Positions 5,753 to 6,904 of a DNA stretch of 6,904 nt are shown here, in pieces. The stretch spans positions 1 to 6,904 of the forward strand of contig DEHY01000025.1 in assembly GCA_002352185.1 (NCBI GenBank), written 5' to 3'. This DNA comes from Competibacteraceae bacterium UBA2788. GTDB lineage: Bacteria; Pseudomonadota; Gammaproteobacteria; Competibacterales; Competibacteraceae. A model generated the notes under the pieces. That model saw only the letters and a program-made list of their open reading frames with translations. It ran no database searches and was not told where the DNA came from. The translations under genes were made by a program, and so were the position numbers. Position 1 is the stretch's first letter. The number at the start of each line of letters is the position of its first letter.

Positions 5753-6904
5753 CTACCACTTGCCGGCTACGGGCAAATCGCCTTGCTGGCCGAAGCTGCC
5801 AAAGTAGCAGCGATCCACGCCGCAGCCGTCCCATGCGCCGTTGCCGTTGTAATCCAGATACCAGGTGCCCGCGCGGAACACCCCAACCTTGGCCTTGCCG
5901 TCGCCGTTCCAGTCGCCCGCAGCGGGCAAATCGCCTTGCTGGCCGAAGCTGCCAAAGTAGCAGCGATCCACGCCGCAGCCATCCCACGCCCCATTGCCGT
6001 TGTAATCCAGATACCACGTCCCGGCGCGGAACACGCCCACCCCGGCAGCAACACCCCCGTCCCAGTTCCCCGCCACCGGCAAATCGCCGGCCTGGCCGAA
6101 GTTCAGGCACAAATCCGCGCCGCAGCCATCCCAGATGCCGTTGCCGTTGGCGTCCAGATACCACTGCCCGTTACGGAATACGCCGATCTTGGCGACGCCG
6201 GTTCCGCGCCAGTCGCCCGCCACCGGCAGATCGCCAGGCGCGCCAAAGCCGCTGTAGCAGCCGTCAGCGACACAGCCATCCCATTGCCGGTTGCCGTTGC
6301 GGTCAATGAACCATTGACCCGTGCCGGAACGCAACACCCCGATGTAGCTCCTGGCTCCGCCATCCCAGTTGCCGGAGGCCGGCAGATCGCCAGTGGCGCC
6401 AAAGCCGCTGAAGCAGAACTCGGTGCTGCAGCCGTCCCACGCCCCGTTGCCATTGGCGTCCAGATACCACTGGCCGTTGCGGAACACGCCGACGGCGGAG
6501 CCGAAGGTCTGGCTGCTCGGCGACATGAGGAACGCATGGGTTTGCCCGTTTATAGTGCCGGATCCGACCATTTGACCGGCATCGTTGATGGCGGCGGCGG
6601 CGCCGTTGATGGCGTTAGCCGCGCCTAAAAACCAGCCAGCAGGGAAGGACGAATTCAAATCAATCATCTGGCCACCGGTGTGCAGGAAGAGATGGGTTTC
6701 CCTGTCCCCAGCGGTTGTCGAAGCTCCGAAGATCTGCCCGCTGGCGTTGATGCTGAAGGCGATGCTCTGAGTTCCGCCCAGAGTGCCGAGGTCGAGCATA
6801 ACTCCATTTGCGTACCGGAAGGCATGGAGGGCGCTATCCCCGGCGGTTGTCGAAGACCCCACGACTTGCCCGCTGGCGTTGATGCCGAGGGCAAAGCTGC
6901 TGGT
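5753..6904 (-). CDS. HAF-repeat / cysteine-containing tandem-repeat protein, probably extracellular (5' end cut by window edge)
   Basis: The frame is open from the right edge to TAG at 5753-5755, 383 visible residues; the true start and any signal peptide lie outside. An internal GTG at 6862 is not a likely start because the repeat pattern continues unbroken upstream of it. The first ~130 visible residues hold HAF-type repeats: INASGQVVGSSTTAGDS.LHAF..., LDLGTLGGTQS, then INASGQIFGASTTAGD. and a degenerate third copy. From 6490 onwards come five repeats of 49-52 residues, each with GVFR.G.WYLD.NGNG.WDGC...C, then FG..GDLPVAG.W and a D/N-G-rich loop; the last one stops at GKW. The NGNG.WD and DWNGDGKAK segments resemble calcium-binding loops and FG-GAP/VCBS-like propeller blades (inference). 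Proteins of this kind are usually secreted or surface-exposed, but no export signal can be checked here. The function is not known. Confidence 0.88.
   Translation of the reverse strand, partial: TSSFALGINASGQVVGSSTTAGDSALHAFRYANGVMLDLGTLGGTQSIAFSINASGQIFGASTTAGDRETHLFLHTGGQMIDLNSSFPAGWFLGAANAINGAAAAINDAGQMVGSGTINGQTHAFLMSPSSQTFGSAVGVFRNGQWYLDANGNGAWDGCSTEFCFSGFGATGDLPASGNWDGGARSYIGVLRSGTGQWFIDRNGNRQWDGCVADGCYSGFGAPGDLPVAGDWRGTGVAKIGVFRNGQWYLDANGNGIWDGCGADLCLNFGQAGDLPVAGNWDGGVAAGVGVFRAGTWYLDYNGNGAWDGCGVDRCYFGSFGQQGDLPAAGDWNGDGKAKVGVFRAGTWYLDYNGNGAWDGCGVDRCYFGSFGQQGDLPVAGKW
5756..6490 (-). repeat. five tandem GVFR-WYLD-NGNG-WDGC repeats
   Basis: Unit boundaries, in coding order, are 6341-6490 (50 residues), 6185-6340 (52), 6038-6184 (49), 5885-6037 (51) and 5756-5884 (43, cut short by the stop). 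Each unit has two cysteines five or six residues apart, conserved glycines and two Asp/Asn-rich loops. Length variation falls in the loops: units 2 and 3 gain or lose residues around RSGTGQW and CLNFGQ. Confidence 0.92.
5770..5884 (-). repeat. nearly identical DNA copy of 5923-6037
   Basis: The 115 bases match those at 5923-6037 with 8 mismatches by hand alignment. The first 58 bases (5770-5827 against 5923-5980) are identical. All mismatches are synonymous: the 38 encoded residues, GVFRAG to GDLP, are the same. This indicates recent duplication or gene conversion of the last two protein repeats. Confidence 0.9.
6518..6904 (-). repeat. HAF-type protein repeats (two good copies, one degenerate)
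   Basis: The coding sequence repeats with a 44-residue (132-base) period. Unit one spans 6767-6898 and unit two begins at 6766; GCGGTTGT recurs on the plus strand at 6711 and 6843, 132 bases apart. Key residues are INASGQ[VI].G[SA]STTAGD and DLGTLGG. A weaker third copy (INDAGQMVGSGTINGQTHAF) spans about 6518-6622. The array continues past the right edge. Confidence 0.8.

Noticed and set aside
5756..6490. CRISPR array or DNA-level satellite
   Set aside because: Repeat spacing is a multiple of three (147-156 bases), divergence is mainly silent and the frame is kept, so these are protein repeats. There are no short repeats with unique spacers.
5732..6628. Plus-strand open frame of 298 codons with internal repeats (PVARSGQIALLAEAAKV)
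   Set aside because: The repeats are the antisense reading of the WDGC repeat array, and its start lies inside the terminator hairpin.

Overview
The window looks like ordinary chromosome from a GC-rich (about 60% or more by eye) gammaproteobacterium. The best taxonomic clue is dapF followed directly, with a 4-base overlap, by a DUF484 (YigA-type) gene. That pairing is typical of Gammaproteobacteria, where xerC normally comes next. The exact lineage cannot be read from the sequence. No tRNA, rRNA, CRISPR array, insertion sequence or phage gene was seen.

Layout. (1) 1-2050, minus strand: a two-gene unit. A 444-residue P-loop ATPase (716-2050) is followed after 7 bases by a GTG-started gene (1-708) that runs off the left edge. 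The second protein has an N-terminal domain ending in an APDLWAWRGGVYAF motif and the beginning of a TPR-like helical region. Such STAND/AAA-like ATPase plus TPR pairs occur among suspected bacterial conflict or signalling modules. This is the least understood part of the window. (2) 2051-2122: a short divergent promoter region with overlapping -10-like sequences on both strands. (3) 2123-5711, plus strand: four co-directional genes. They encode a CoA_binding_2 (YccU-like) protein, a GNAT acetyltransferase fused to a nitrilase-type carbon-nitrogen hydrolase (YhcX-like), diaminopimelate epimerase DapF and a DUF484 protein. (4) 5718-5746: a strong hairpin between convergent genes, best read as the terminator of the minus-strand gene to its right. 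(5) 5753-6904, minus strand: the C-terminal part of a probable secreted or surface repeat protein that runs off the right edge. It has HAF-type repeats followed by five copies of a 49-52-residue repeat built on GVFR..WYLD.NGNG.WDGC, FG..GDLPVAG.W and a cysteine pair.

How the genes work together. Only dapF has a firmly assignable pathway: meso-diaminopimelate for peptidoglycan and lysine. The CoA-binding protein and the acetyltransferase-hydrolase fusion lie 2 bases apart and are probably co-translated, which suggests a shared acyl/CoA-related role without proving one. The ATPase and its TPR partner are clearly co-expressed and probably interact. The repeat protein is likely extracellular and unrelated to its neighbours.
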